This document shows, piece after piece, positions 1-5,632 of a stretch of 6,782 bases of DNA; the stretch's first letter is position 1, and every line of letters starts with the position of its first letter. Both the position numbers and the translations under genes were made by a program. The stretch comes from Bryobacterales bacterium. GTDB lineage: Bacteria > Acidobacteriota > Terriglobia > Bryobacterales > Bryobacteraceae. Where the stretch lies: the NCBI GenBank assembly GCA_016789785.1, contig JAEUQE010000344.1, positions 1 to 6,782 of the forward strand, given 5' to 3'. Under the pieces are notes generated by a model. That model saw nothing but the letters and a program-made list of their open reading frames with translations, did no database searches and was not told the DNA's origin.

Positions 1-570
1 ACCAACGATCCAGCAATCATGGAGACGTCGGTCCTGCTGGTCACTGTTCTCGTCAAACTGATTGCCGTGCTGCGGCAGAGCATCAAGGAACTCGATGAGA
101 AGATCAAGGTCGCCTTCCAGAGCCATCCCAATTTCGCGGTATTTGATTCATTCCCTGGAGCGGGTGCGGCGCTCGGGCCGCGGCTGATGGTTGCCTTCGG
201 AACCCAAACGGGACGGTTCTCCAGCGCCCAGGACGTGCAAAGTTTCACCGGGATCGCTCCGGTGGTGGAGCAGAGTGGGAAATCAAAATGGGTCCACTTT
301 CGATGGGCTTGTCCGAAGTTCCTGCGGCAGACCTTTCACGAATGGGCCGGGCATTCCATTGCCTATTCGCACTGGGCGCGCGCGTACTATCAGCAGCAAA
401 AGGAAAGTGGAGCCACCCACCACGCCGCGGTGCGGTCGTTGGCCGGCAAGTGGATTCGCATCGCCTACCGTTGCTGGCTCGATGGCAAACCGTACGATGA
501 AACCATCTACTTGAACGGGCTACGGCAGCACGGCTCTCCACTGGCTGCGAGGATCGCGAATGCGGCCTGA
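1..570 (+). CDS. IS110-family transposase, C-terminal part (5' end outside window)
   Basis: The reading frame is open from base 1 and ends with TGA at 568-570, giving 189 visible residues. A full IS110-family transposase is usually about 320-400 residues, so the N-terminal DEDD (RuvC-like) domain lies to the left of the window. What remains matches the Transposase_20 (IS116/IS110/IS902) domain. It has a short helix-rich linker, then a helix-hairpin-helix-like FPGAGAALGPRL block at about residues 51-62. Next come a segment ending FTGIAPVVEQSGKSKW (about residues 82-97), an LRQTFHEWA helix and a C-terminal ARAYYQQQKESGATHHAAVRSLAGKWIRIAY-like tail of the family. The serine of QSGKS is the natural candidate for the catalytic serine proposed for this domain; that is inferred by position. 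Members recombine DNA through an RNA-guided (bridge RNA) mechanism and leave no classical terminal inverted repeats. The methionine at base 19 is internal, not a real start. The visible part shows no frameshift or internal stop, so the element could be intact. Confidence 0.9.
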   Translation, partial: TNDPAIMETSVLLVTVLVKLIAVLRQSIKELDEKIKVAFQSHPNFAVFDSFPGAGAALGPRLMVAFGTQTGRFSSAQDVQSFTGIAPVVEQSGKSKWVHFRWACPKFLRQTFHEWAGHSIAYSHWARAYYQQQKESGATHHAAVRSLAGKWIRIAYRCWLDGKPYDETIYLNGLRQHGSPLAARIANAA

Positions 571-600
571 CTCGTCTTTTTCACTTGACGGATTTACTCA
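1..600 (+). mobile_element. Right-hand part of an IS110-family insertion sequence; right boundary uncertain
   Basis: The transposase gene implies an insertion element reaching to the left of the window. IS110 elements lack conserved terminal inverted repeats, so the right end cannot be fixed from one copy. It must lie between the transposase stop (570) and, most likely, the stop codon of the convergent oxidoreductase gene (668). The stretch around 578-600 (a T-run followed by TTGACGG) is a plausible end region, but this is a guess. No target duplication can be assessed because the left end is missing. Confidence 0.5.
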
Positions 601-667
601 GATGACTGAAGCCCTGCGCTACCGTGAGGTGCGAGGCGCCAAGATGCAAACGTGAACAGTATTGCCG

Positions 668-2269
668 CTACCCGTCCAGCTTCCAGTTCTGGCGGTAGGT
701 GCGCTTCAGCCACGCGTTCGCTTCCGGAGCGTTGGTGATCCGCCCCGTCGCGGCGTCGTACTCCAACTTCTTTCCGGCCTGATGCGCCACGAGGCCGAGC
801 AACATTTGCTCCATCATCGTTCCGGCATAATCGAAGTCGCAATGCGTCTTGCTGCTGGTGCCGTTCTTGACGTTGGTGCTCTGACCTTTGCAGGCATTCA
901 GCCAGTCCGTTTGGAACGCATCCGGACGAGGTGCGGGGCGGCCTTCCTTCTCGGCCTGCAGATACGAATCCACGGTTGAATTCGGCAAACCGACCGCAGC
1001 GGGCACACCGTTTTCGAGGAACTGGATGACCGGAAAGCCGCTTGCGGATGGTGTTGCGCTGGGCATTGCGGTGAAGCCCTTGGGCAGTGCGGCCTGTCTC
1101 CCGCCGCCGCCAGGGCGCCGGCCGCCCTGCGGAGGACCCTGCGTCGGCTGTCCCACGCCGCCCACCAGCGGCAGCAGATCCTTGGAGGCGCGGCGCTTGT
1201 AGTAAGTGAAATCGCCGTCGTCGTTGTTCGGAATGATCACGCGTGTGGTGAAGTCTGCCAGGATGGAGCCTTTGGTGCCTTCGAAGATGGCGCCGTTGCC
1301 GATCCCTTCCACGTTGATGTAGCTCTTCGGTGCGTCCGGCTTCAGGCCGCCCTGATACCAGGTGACCGTGATGGGTCCACGCCAGGAATTGGCCGGATGC
1401 TCGAAGATCGCTTTCAACTTCACTGGGCAGATATCGGGATGATACTTGTCGCTGACGTCGCGATCGATGTCGATGGTGGACGGCGCCCCCGCGTCAATCA
1501 CGTTCCACACCAGATCCATGGTGTGCGCGCCCATGTCGCCCATCTGGCCGACACCGAAATCGCGATACATGTTCCAGAACAGGCAGTTCAGTCCCGATGT
1601 GCCGCCGAAGTACTGCGGGCTGTAGGGGTGATAGGGCGACGGTCCGATCCACTGCTCGTAGTGCAGCGAGGCAGGCGGCTGACCTTCGGCCACCGGATAG
1701 CCAGGCCGCGGAAGCTGGCGGCTATCCCAACTGTGTACGCCTTTCAACTCGCCGATGGCGCCATCAAGGATCAGCTCCCGCAGGCGCTCGAAGTTCGGAT
1801 AGGCATGGCGCTGGGTGCCGTGTTGTGTCGCCACTTTGACCTTGCGCTTCAAGTAATTCGCACGCACGGTGCGCACCTCGTCCACGGAGATGCCGAGCGG
1901 CTTCTCGCAGAACACGTGCATGTTGCGATTCAGAGCCCAGTTCGCGATGAACGCATGATGATGGTCCGCAGTGCAGATGATGACTGCCTCCACATCCTTC
2001 TGGTCGAGGCAGGGACGCCAGTCCCAATACGTTTTCGCCTTGGGAAAGAGTTGCTGAGCCTCTCTGGTTCGAAGATCGTTCACGTCGCAAATGGCGACCA
2101 CGTTTTCATTCTTCAGCGCGTTGTAGTGAGCCGTGCCGCGGCCCCAAACGCCGATGAGAGCAATGTTGAGACGATTGCTTGGCGCTCCCTGGCCGCGCAG
2201 CGTGCCGCTGCGAAGTATGGTGAGTCCCGCTGCCGCACCCGCGGACTTGAGCAGACTACGTCGATTCAT
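668..2269 (-). CDS. Tat-exported Gfo/Idh/MocA-family oxidoreductase
   Basis: A 533-residue protein when started at the ATG at 2269. That start puts NRRSLLK at residues 2-8, followed by a hydrophobic AGAAAGLTIL segment: a twin-arginine signal like those of exported members of this family. An upstream in-frame ATG at 2323 would bury this signal. GGAGG about 12 nt before 2269 may serve as ribosome binding site. The Rossmann nucleotide-binding domain starts at about residue 34 (LNIALIGVWGRG, 35-46, then ICDVND at 60-65). EKP at 122-124 supplies the conserved lysine of the family, and GDMGAHTMD at 244-252 lies in the substrate domain. Family members are NAD(P)-dependent dehydrogenases or related enzymes acting mostly on sugars and polyols; exported ones may carry a tightly bound cofactor. 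The substrate cannot be named. Oddities are Trp42 where the nucleotide loop normally has glycine, and a Gly/Pro-rich stretch at about 366-410. The gene converges on the insertion sequence, with 97 bp between stop codons. Confidence 0.9.
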   Translation of the reverse strand: MNRRSLLKSAGAAAGLTILRSGTLRGQGAPSNRLNIALIGVWGRGTAHYNALKNENVVAICDVNDLRTREAQQLFPKAKTYWDWRPCLDQKDVEAVIICTADHHHAFIANWALNRNMHVFCEKPLGISVDEVRTVRANYLKRKVKVATQHGTQRHAYPNFERLRELILDGAIGELKGVHSWDSRQLPRPGYPVAEGQPPASLHYEQWIGPSPYHPYSPQYFGGTSGLNCLFWNMYRDFGVGQMGDMGAHTMDLVWNVIDAGAPSTIDIDRDVSDKYHPDICPVKLKAIFEHPANSWRGPITVTWYQGGLKPDAPKSYINVEGIGNGAIFEGTKGSILADFTTRVIIPNNDDGDFTYYKRRASKDLLPLVGGVGQPTQGPPQGGRRPGGGGRQAALPKGFTAMPSATPSASGFPVIQFLENGVPAAVGLPNSTVDSYLQAEKEGRPAPRPDAFQTDWLNACKGQSTNVKNGTSSKTHCDFDYAGTMMEQMLLGLVAHQAGKKLEYDAATGRITNAPEANAWLKRTYRQNWKLDG

Positions 2270-2381
2270 GTTTCCGGAAAGCCTCCGCACAACATCGTAT
2301 CTGACCCGGCGCCGCGATGCCACGCTCGACCTCCGGGCCAGCCGGTTGCTCGCCGGTACTCTGATATCCTGATCTGTTCTT
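2270..2381. other. Divergent intergenic region between the oxidoreductase and TPR genes
   Basis: These 112 bp separate two genes read in opposite directions, so both promoters should lie here. I see no pair of -35 and -10 boxes with good spacing on either strand. Weak candidates are GATATCCT near 2362-2370 on the plus strand and an AGATACGAT-like box on the minus strand, both without a matching -35. No strong operator-like palindrome is evident. Confidence 0.4.
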
Positions 2382-2789
2382 ATGACCGAGCAGGATTACT
2401 TGAGCGAAGCCCGGTTTTGGGCCAGCCGCGAGGAGTATGGCAAGGCGATGGATGTGCTGGAACAGGCCGTCGCCATTGGCGATGAGAGCTGCGAGATCTG
2501 CAAGGAACTGGCGCGTCTCTCGCTCAATGTGGACGAAGTGCGAGCATTCGCCAATTGGTGCCATGAAGCGATTCGAATTAATGGCGCCGATCCCGAACCA
2601 CACCTCATGATCAGCCGGGTGATGGTCGCCAGCGAGCGCTGGGCGGAGGCGGTGGAGTCTCTGGAGAAAGCCCTGGGCATCGCCGATCTCAGCCCTCTTG
2701 AGAAGAAAGAAGCCCAGGAGCTTCTGGTGCGCGCCAAGGAAGGATATGCGGAGTACAAGAAGACCCATCCCGGCACCTCCAATATCTGA
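2382..2789 (+). CDS. Small TPR-like helical repeat protein
   Basis: A 135-residue, soluble, strongly helical and acidic protein without signal peptide or membrane segment. Two stretches have the spacing of tetratricopeptide repeats. The first is at about residues 5-37 (EARFWASREEYGKAMDVLEQA, with A and Y/A at the usual small positions). The clearer one is at about 70-103 (DPEPHLMISRVMVAS, then ERWAEAVESLEKAL). The region between them probably forms a degenerate third repeat, and the C-terminal helix (106-128) may be a capping helix. Such proteins act as protein-binding scaffolds; no partner is shown here. The ATG at 2382 is the first usable start but has no clear Shine-Dalgarno sequence. Four cysteines or near-cysteine positions (C37, C40, C60) include a CEIC pair at 37-40, which is not enough to call a metal site. 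The gene lies 65 bp upstream of the glycosyltransferase, so it may or may not share its transcript. A function beyond protein interaction is not recognisable. Confidence 0.75.
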   Translation: MTEQDYLSEARFWASREEYGKAMDVLEQAVAIGDESCEICKELARLSLNVDEVRAFANWCHEAIRINGADPEPHLMISRVMVASERWAEAVESLEKALGIADLSPLEKKEAQELLVRAKEGYAEYKKTHPGTSNI

Positions 2790-2809
2790 CATCTACGGCA
2801 AACCCGGGA

Positions 2810-2839
2810 TTGACAAGCACTTGGAGACAGTCCTAATGT
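2810..2839 (+). promoter_or_regulatory. Candidate sigma-70-type promoter before the glycosyltransferase
   Basis: TTGACA at 2810-2815 is a perfect -35 consensus. TAATGT at 2834-2839, 18 bp downstream, keeps the three most conserved -10 positions (T1, A2, T6). It lies in the 65-bp gap after the TPR gene and would drive the glycosyltransferase and aminotransferase. Transcription would start near 2845-2847, only about 8-10 nt before the start codon and at the downstream edge of the AAGGA box at 2842-2846. The promoter would therefore yield a nearly leaderless message. Confidence 0.45.
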
Positions 2840-2854
2840 GTAAGGAAACTCACA

Positions 2855-3619
2855 ATGCTCCGTAACGGGATTGCCGCGCACTCCATTAGTGTTTTCTTCC
2901 CGGCCTACAACGACGCTCCGTCGCTGCCCGGCCTGCTTGAGAAGACCTTCACCACACTGCAGGCGCACTTTCGTGACTACGAGGTGATCGTAGTGAACGA
3001 TGGCAGCCAGGACAATACTGGCGAAGTGTTGCTGGAACAGCAGCGCAAGTATGGCGAGCGGCTTCGCATTGTCACTCATGAACAGAACCGGGGATACGGC
3101 GGCGCCCTACGCAGCGGCTTTGCGGCGGCGGCGAAGGATCTGGTGTTCTACACCGATGGCGACGGGCAGTACGATCCCCGCGAGTTGATACTGCTTTACG
3201 AAAAGCTCGGCCACGATGTCGGCTTTGTGAACGGCTACAAGTTGGAGCGCAACGATCCGGCGCATCGGATCTGGATCGGAAGCACCTACAATCGCTTCGC
3301 GCGCATGCTGTTCGGGGTGAGGATCCGCGACATTGATTGCGACTTTCGTCTGATTCGGCGCAAGCTGCTCGAATCGGTGAAGCTGACCTCGACGAGCGGA
3401 ACCATCTGCGTGGAACTGGTGCGGAAACTGGAACTGAGTGGCTGCAATGTGGCCGAGGTCGGCGTGCATCACTATCCGCGTCTGCATGGACGGTCGCAAT
3501 TCTTCCGGGTCCGTTCGCTGCTGACGACGCTGTATCAACTGATCCGCCTGCGCCTTCAACTGTGGTTTTCGCACGCCGCCGGGGCCACCAAGGCAGTCGT
3601 GCACGCATGGCTGTCCTAA
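2855..3619 (+). CDS. Family 2 glycosyltransferase, polyprenyl-phosphate sugar transferase-like
   Basis: A 254-residue protein with a GT-A (GT2) fold. In order it shows SISVFFPAYND (10-20), EVIVVNDGSQDNT (43-55, nucleotide binding), NRGYGGALRSGF (78-89) and YTDGDGQYDP (99-108, metal-binding D101 and D103). DIDCDFRLIRR (159-169) and HGRSQFFRVRS (211-221) follow; these last two are typical of the dolichyl/undecaprenyl-phosphate sugar transferase group. Enzymes of this group move a sugar from a nucleotide donor to a polyprenyl phosphate at the inner face of the membrane. Unlike ArnC-type members it ends soon after the catalytic domain and has no clear pair of C-terminal membrane helices, so it resembles DPM1-like soluble or peripheral forms. 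AAGGA at 2842-2846, 8 nt before the ATG, supports the start. The last 13 nt overlap the aminotransferase gene. Donor sugar and acceptor cannot be deduced; an amino sugar is suggested by the neighbour. Confidence 0.88.
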   Translation: MLRNGIAAHSISVFFPAYNDAPSLPGLLEKTFTTLQAHFRDYEVIVVNDGSQDNTGEVLLEQQRKYGERLRIVTHEQNRGYGGALRSGFAAAAKDLVFYTDGDGQYDPRELILLYEKLGHDVGFVNGYKLERNDPAHRIWIGSTYNRFARMLFGVRIRDIDCDFRLIRRKLLESVKLTSTSGTICVELVRKLELSGCNVAEVGVHHYPRLHGRSQFFRVRSLLTTLYQLIRLRLQLWFSHAAGATKAVVHAWLS

Positions 3620-4710
3620 TCTTCAATCTCCGTCCCGCGCTGGAGGCAACACGCGAGTCGTGGACTGCGCGCCTCGACGAGATGTTCGCGAGGCACCAGT
3701 TCATTCTCGGGCCACAGGTGGCGGAGTTCGAATGCGAGTTCGCCGGTGCGATGAGCGCGAAGTATGCGGTTGGGGTTGCGAACGGTACTGATGCGATTGA
3801 GCTTTGTCTGCGCGATGCCGGCCTCACATCTCAGAAGCAGGAAGTGATTACGACCGCGATCACCGCGCCGTTCAGCGGTATCGGCATCAAGGCGGCTGGA
3901 GCGCGAATCCGCTTCGCCGACGTGAATCCGAAGACGCTTCAAATCGATGCGGATGATCTGGGCAATCGCATCTCGAAGAAGACGGCGGCGCTAATGCCTG
4001 TGCATCTCTACGGGCAGCCTTGTGAGATTGCGAGGATCGCCTCAATGGCGCGCGCCGAGCGCTTGACGCTGATTCAGGATGCATGCCAGGCGCATGGCGC
4101 AACGGTAGCCGGAAAGCCATTCACGGCGTTCGGTTCCTATGTCGCCTACAGTTTCTATCCCACCAAGAACCTCGGTTGTCTGGGCGATGGCGGTGCGATT
4201 GTCACGAACCGCCCGGCGATCCATAAGCGGCTTAGGGAACTCCACGATGGTGGTCGCCGGGGCGGGCAGGTGAGCCATGTTGCAGGTATCAACTCGCGCC
4301 TGGATGAGATGCAGGCCTGCTACCTCCGAGCCTTTCTTCCGCGGTTGACCGAATGGAATGACCACCGGCGCCGCATCGCGCGCCTCTATGACGAAGGTCT
4401 GCGCGATTGCCCCGGTGTCACGCTGATTGAACGCACCGCGGATTCGGTCGGGCACCTCTATGTGATCCGCGCCGCCAGACGTGACAAACTGCGCGAGGCG
4501 CTTGCCGCGAAGAGCATCGGGACGGGCATTCACTATCCGGTGCCCATGCATCTGCATCCCGCTTTCGCGGAGTGCGGGCTCCGCAAGGGCGACCTTCCCC
4601 ATGCCGAGAAGGCGTGCAAGGAGATCCTTTCGCTCCCGGTGTGGCCTTATCTGCCGGACAGTTCGGCGCTGGAAGTGGTCGAGGCGATTCGAGCTTTCTA
4701 CAGAGCGTGA
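3607..4710 (+). CDS. DegT/DnrJ/EryC1/StrS-family PLP-dependent sugar aminotransferase
   Basis: A 367-residue protein, normal length for the family, from the ATG at 3607 (MAVLIFNLRP). This start overlaps the glycosyltransferase end by 13 nt; longer in-frame starts further upstream lie inside that gene and add unrelated sequence. Family landmarks are FILGPQVAEFECEFA (32-46), VANGTDAIELCLR (57-69, cofactor phosphate binding), IQDACQAHGA (156-165, Asp for the PLP ring nitrogen), and SFYPTKNLGCLGDGG (182-196). K187 in this last block is the expected Schiff-base lysine. GINSRLDEMQA (227-237), GIHYPVPMHLHPAF (307-320) and LPHAEKACKEILSLPVWPYL (330-349) complete the match. These enzymes transfer an amino group, usually from glutamate, to a keto group of a nucleotide-activated sugar in the cytoplasm. 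Products feed lipopolysaccharide, capsule, glycoprotein or antibiotic sugars. Its overlap with a polyprenyl-type glycosyltransferase points to a surface glycan or lipid-linked amino sugar. Only a weak AAGG lies before the start, so translation is probably coupled to the upstream gene. Confidence 0.92.
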   Translation: MAVLIFNLRPALEATRESWTARLDEMFARHQFILGPQVAEFECEFAGAMSAKYAVGVANGTDAIELCLRDAGLTSQKQEVITTAITAPFSGIGIKAAGARIRFADVNPKTLQIDADDLGNRISKKTAALMPVHLYGQPCEIARIASMARAERLTLIQDACQAHGATVAGKPFTAFGSYVAYSFYPTKNLGCLGDGGAIVTNRPAIHKRLRELHDGGRRGGQVSHVAGINSRLDEMQACYLRAFLPRLTEWNDHRRRIARLYDEGLRDCPGVTLIERTADSVGHLYVIRAARRDKLREALAAKSIGTGIHYPVPMHLHPAFAECGLRKGDLPHAEKACKEILSLPVWPYLPDSSALEVVEAIRAFYRA

Positions 4711-4800
4711 TCACGACTGTATCTTCCCCGCCGCTGGAATCCGTCAAAAAAAGCAGCCTTCCGTGACCAGAAACACCTCGTTTCCGCACAGTCACTGGCA

Positions 4801-4813
4801 AGGAGATAATGTG
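4801..4813 (+). promoter_or_regulatory. Ribosome binding site with start-stop overlap before the globin gene
   Basis: AGGAG at 4801-4805 sits 8 nt before the ATG at 4814, which is the best spacing and decides that start. Between them are an ATG at 4809 followed at once by TGA (4812-4814), and an in-frame GTG at 4811. The GTG would add one residue to the signal peptide and cannot be excluded. The 4809 ATG is only 3 nt from the AGGAG box, so it is unlikely to be used. Confidence 0.6.
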
Positions 4814-5278
4814 ATGTACCCCTCAGCAAATTGCCTTTCAAAGTTTGCCATTGGTGTGATCCTTGGTGCGGCTCTTAGCGCGAATGCTTGGGCCGAGGAC
4901 GCCAAACCCCGGTCCCTTTTTGAACGTTTGGGCGGAGAGCCCGCCGTTCGCGCGGTTGTCGGCGATTTCGTGGACCGGCTTTTGAAGGATACGCGTGTCA
5001 ACCGCTGGTTCGCTCAAGCGGCTGCGGATCCAGCCCGGCTGGCGGCCTACAAAGGAAAGCTCGGCGACATGGTTTGCCAGGCGGCGGGTGGTCCGTGCCA
5101 GTACGCGGGCATGGATATGATGGCGGCCCACCGGGGCAGGGCAGTCACGGATGAGGCTTTCGCGGCCACGGTGGAGAATCTTACCGCGACGCTGGATAAG
5201 TTCAAGGTGCCGGAAGCGGAGAAGTCGCAACTGATCGCATTGCTTGCGCCGCTGAAGCCCGCGATTGTCCAGAAGTGA
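4814..5278 (+). CDS. Exported group 1 truncated hemoglobin
   Basis: A 154-residue protein. Residues 1-27 look like a Sec signal peptide: short n-region with K10, hydrophobic FAIGVILGAALSA, and cleavage likely after AWA (27) before EDAK. The mature part of about 127 residues is a 2-on-2 globin of the group 1 (TrHbN) type. It has LFERLGGEPAVRAVVGDFVDRLL (35-57), a glycine-rich turn AAGGP (90-94), MMAAHRGRAVTDEAF (102-116) with H106 as proximal haem ligand, and a C-terminal helix LIALLAPLKPAI (140-151). Aligned by eye to M. tuberculosis TrHbN, the B10 position usually occupied by Tyr is V53, so the classical ligand-stabilising tyrosine is absent. Two cysteines (C88, C95) flank the glycine turn and could form a disulfide outside the cytoplasm. 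Family members bind O2, NO or CO; a role in NO handling or electron transfer is inference. Its own ribosome binding site and a 103-bp upstream gap suggest separate translation from the aminotransferase. Confidence 0.9.
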   Translation: MYPSANCLSKFAIGVILGAALSANAWAEDAKPRSLFERLGGEPAVRAVVGDFVDRLLKDTRVNRWFAQAAADPARLAAYKGKLGDMVCQAAGGPCQYAGMDMMAAHRGRAVTDEAFAATVENLTATLDKFKVPEAEKSQLIALLAPLKPAIVQK

Positions 5279-5632
5279 CAGAAGTGACCGGCCCGTTGCC
5301 TTGTTACTTAGTACGGCGTTTCGGCAGTTCGGTGGCATAGTTGTTGTGGTTGTCTCGTGCCCTCTCTCGCAATTCGGGTAGTGCGAGGTGCCGGCTTGAG
5401 AGCCGGCACGGCACGCGTGGGCTCGTGCGTCACGAGACTGCGTTGATGAAAGGGTGTGCTTAGTTAGTCTTAGTTGGTTTCTGCCGCAGAATTCTCTTTT
5501 CTCACTGATCAACCGCTCTGTCCGGTCGCGGTCCAGAACTGGTGTTCAATGATTGCAGTGACTTACAGAGCCGCGAGTGTGACGTCGCCGCGAAGCAACC
5601 GCCAGAAAGACCAAGTTCGCGACAGAAACTAG
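5279..5632. other. 354-bp intergenic region between convergent globin and alkB genes
   Basis: No convincing open reading frame, tRNA or promoter is seen. The stretch contains an in-frame repeat of the globin stop region (5270-5287) and a cluster of inverted repeats at 5352-5438. It also has an AT-richer part around 5460-5510 with repeated TTAGTT, and a weak inverted pair 5477-5487/5619-5629. No hairpin followed by a T-run is present, so a classical intrinsic terminator for either convergent gene is not obvious. Confidence 0.6.
5352..5438. repeat. Nested inverted-repeat cluster, probably a palindromic extragenic repeat
   Basis: The core is a perfect 9-bp stem with a 4-base loop: GTGCCGGCT (5388-5396), TGAG, AGCCGGCAC (5401-5409). 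Directly before it CTCGCA (5366-5371) pairs with TGCGAG (5382-5387). After it GCACG (5411-5415) can pair with CGTGC (5424-5428), or alternatively CTCGTG (5422-5427) with CACGAG (5431-5436). An outer perfect 8-bp pairing, GTCTCGTG (5352-5359) with CACGAGAC (5431-5438), encloses the set. The pairings are seen directly. That this is a dispersed repeat is inferred from its resemblance in style to intergenic palindromes of Acidobacteriota, Verrucomicrobiota and Planctomycetota. It lacks tRNA loop signatures and a terminal T-run. Confidence 0.65.

Noticed and set aside
2270..2323. An upstream ATG at 2323 for the oxidoreductase
   Set aside because: It would put 18 extra residues before the twin-arginine signal, which should be at the N-terminus.
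1397..2485. A 362-codon plus-strand open frame opposite the oxidoreductase
   Set aside because: It lies antisense to a clear family member, has no recognisable domain, and runs into the TPR gene in another frame. It is an effect of high GC content at third positions.
2396..3079. A 227-codon minus-strand open frame across the TPR and glycosyltransferase genes
   Set aside because: It crosses two well-supported plus-strand genes and their promoter gap and resembles no family.
3337..3606. An upstream start for the aminotransferase giving 457 residues
   Set aside because: The added 90 residues lie inside the glycosyltransferase in another frame and do not match the family; the ATG at 3607 gives the normal length.
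3072..4602. Several long minus-strand open frames opposite the glycosyltransferase and aminotransferase
   Set aside because: They mirror genes with intact catalytic motifs and show arginine-, serine- and proline-rich composition typical of shadow frames.
4711..4800. The A-run near 4746-4752 as a terminator tail after the aminotransferase
   Set aside because: No stable hairpin directly precedes or follows it in the right orientation.
4481..4813. An upstream start for the globin giving 265 residues
   Set aside because: The extension overlaps the aminotransferase end and is arginine-rich shadow sequence. The AGGAG box and signal peptide place the start at 4814 (or the GTG at 4811).
5388..5409. 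The strong hairpin as an intrinsic terminator
   Set aside because: It is GC-rich but not followed by a T-run in either direction.
5352..5438. The cloverleaf-like fold as a tRNA
   Set aside because: The middle hairpin has a 9-bp stem with a 4-base loop instead of a 7-base anticodon loop, and there is no T-loop motif on either strand.
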